A stretch of DNA of 61,871 bases. It comes from Alphaproteobacteria bacterium (GTDB lineage Bacteria; Pseudomonadota; Alphaproteobacteria; Micropepsales; Micropepsaceae). Positions 61,701 through 61,871 of this stretch are shown piece after piece. The notes under the pieces are model-generated. The model ran no database searches, was not told the DNA's origin, and was given only the letters and a program-made list of their open reading frames with translations. The stretch spans positions 1-61,871 of the forward strand of contig SHWE01000005.1 in the NCBI GenBank assembly GCA_009693985.1, read 5' to 3'. The position numbers and the translations under genes are program-made. The stretch's first letter is position 1, and the number at the start of each line of letters is the position of its first letter.

Positions 61701-61871
61701 AGCCCGCGCCGTCGTGCTCTATGTCTTCCGCACGCTGGTGGAGGACGATATTCCGCTCAACGATGGCTGCATGCGGCCGATTACGATGGTGGTTCCGGAA
61801 GGCTCCTTGCTCAATCCGCGTTACCCCGCCGCCGTCGTCGCCGGCAATGTCGAAACCAGCCAGGCGATCAC
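58783..61871 (+). CDS. Fused 5-oxoprolinase/hydantoinase (HyuA-HyuB), partial at right edge
   Basis: ATP-dependent lactam-hydrolase family protein, at least 1029 codons, open at the window end. The HyuA half starts with FWIDRGGTFTDIVGRR (10-25), the actin-like phosphate loop, and carries VGFDMGGTSTDVSH-type sequence near 280. The HyuB half begins near residue 687 (VDPATLEIFNNLFMAIAEEM), with NAPYRGGTHLPDVTV near 780. Both halves are in one frame, like eukaryotic 5-oxoprolinase and some proteobacterial forms. It is divergent from the TPP-enzyme gene; a hairpin GGAAGC-AGGCG-GCTTCC (58743-58759) lies in the 96-bp spacer. The substrate may be 5-oxoproline or an N-heterocyclic lactam. Confidence 0.9.
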   Translation, partial: MQSVDGAWEFWIDRGGTFTDIVGRRGGGALVTHKLLSESPENYADAATAGIHALMERYGAGLIAAVKMGTTVATNALLERKGAPTVLAITKGHADALRIGHQNRPKIFARSIELPEPVYARVVEIDERVGPGGEIIAALDEGAARAALTAAYGEGFRAVAIVLMHGYRFTAHERRVAEIAREIGFPQISVSHEVSALVKLIGRGDTTVADAYLSPVLNAYVENLRDALGREVPLFFMQSTGGLADARAFRGKDAVLSGPAGGVVGMVETALQADFDAVIGFDMGGTSTDVSHYAGSYERTHETVIAGSRMRTPMLAIHTVAAGGGSICRFDGMRLRVGPQSAGAVPGPACYGRGGPLTVTDCNLMLGRLRTKFFDPIFGPHGDAPLDRAIVVEKFAALANEVAATTGKPAAPEEIAESFLAIAVENMAKAIKQVSIERGHDVTRYTLVAFGGAAGQHACLVADRLGIKRVMIHPLAGVLSAYGIGLAHMRIVRERTIGVRIGESEAALAKAVDELAHDARTALLAQNVAFDRVDIVATADLRYEDVDAVLTVPFGAEREMGAAFEAQHRLRFGFNAAGKRLIVETISVEAIGIARKYHDGGALPVSSTKTPAAHVRARMGGADHYTPIHERDALTPGAGISGPAIIRETIATTIVEPGWRASVDAQRNLILERVVALPGRIALGTNVDPATLEIFNNLFMAIAEEMGLALQNTASSVNIKERLDFSCALFDRNGELIANAPHIPVHLGSMGDSVRTIIDARGDARDGRGLKAGDVYVLNAPYRGGTHLPDVTVIMPAFDETGTLIAYIAARGHQADIGGMTPGSMPPFSRHVEEEGVLIDNFLLVDEGNFRETELRALLASGRYPARNPDQNIADLKAQIAACVKGAAELRGLVRTYGRDVVHAYMGHVQDNAAECVRRVIDGLSDGAFACEMDNGSTIRVAISVDRARRAATVDFTGTSGQAQNNFNAPLSIARAVVLYVFRTLVEDDIPLNDGCMRPITMVVPEGSLLNPRYPAAVVAGNVETSQAI

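Noticed and set aside
1-61871. CRISPR arrays, tRNA or rRNA genes, integrases, prophage or IS elements
   Set aside because: I saw no regularly spaced repeats, no tRNA-like cloverleaf and no transposase or integrase motifs. A computational scan would be needed to exclude small RNAs.
32727-61871. A gamma-glutamyl cycle formed by the GGT-family protein and the 5-oxoprolinase-like protein
   Set aside because: They are 24 kb apart with unrelated neighbours, and neither substrate is established, so a joint pathway is not supported.

Overview
The window is high-GC DNA, densely packed with genes and without rRNA, tRNA, CRISPR, phage or intact insertion-sequence signals. Gene content suggests a free-living, metabolically versatile alphaproteobacterium: a glcDEF glycolate oxidase with a LctP-type permease, an orphan tripartite-tricarboxylate (Bug) receptor, many UbiD, VOC, CoA-transferase and hydantoinase-type catabolic genes, and the envelope set ydbH-ynbE-ydbL. 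Genus cannot be fixed from this evidence.

Layout. (1) 63-13053: two-carbon and 2-hydroxyacid metabolism. A YdiJ-like FAD/Fe-S dehydrogenase is divergent from a serine-glyoxylate-type aminotransferase and an MFS carrier; an HxlR regulator is divergent from a DUF2306 membrane protein; the LctP-type permease is divergent from glcD-glcE-glcF. (2) 13054-32687: catabolic islands. These comprise a class II aldolase with an MFS carrier, solute-receptor-like proteins, a CoxL/XdhB-type molybdenum subunit without its partners, a UbiD decarboxylase, a DctA-DHP-decarboxylase-like-amidohydrolase operon, a MetE-like protein, and a tightly overlapping operon (VOC, FAD monooxygenase, SLC13 transporter, RidA, aldo-keto reductase, glyoxalase-like). 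(3) 32727-36880: gamma-glutamyltransferase family protein, a lower-GC secreted hypothetical, a secreted metallo-beta-lactamase-fold protein, and a scar where two broken genes (thioredoxin and CBS) meet. (4) 36880-47287: a second UbiD enzyme divergent from a nine-gene run (MDR dehydrogenase, thioesterase, acyl-CoA ligase, aspartate-dehydrogenase-like, PrpF-like isomerase, citryl-CoA-lyase-like, class III CoA-transferase, D-2-hydroxyacid dehydrogenase, IclR regulator). I read this as an uncharacterised CoA-dependent route that isomerises and then cleaves a tricarboxylate-like intermediate. (5) 47400-61871: HU protein, lipoprotein/DUF6152 pair, sarcosine-oxidase-like flavoprotein, esterase, a deletion scar joining an L,D-transpeptidase (ycbB) stump to a ycbK-like gene, then the minus-strand run TPP enzyme-ydbH-ynbE-ydbL-DUF2272, and a fused 5-oxoprolinase/hydantoinase cut by the right edge.

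Regulation is visible as several perfect or near-perfect inverted repeats in divergent promoters: 3037-3054, 6450-6487, 27393-27415, 38536-38567 and 46477-46493. The last lies just before the IclR gene and looks like a PcaR-type operator. Two stretches (about 17480-18035 and 34590-35250) look clearly lower in GC than their surroundings. The first holds a 56-codon Cys-containing small ORF and a 48-codon helicase-associated-domain fragment. Bases 1-62 hold nothing I recognise.
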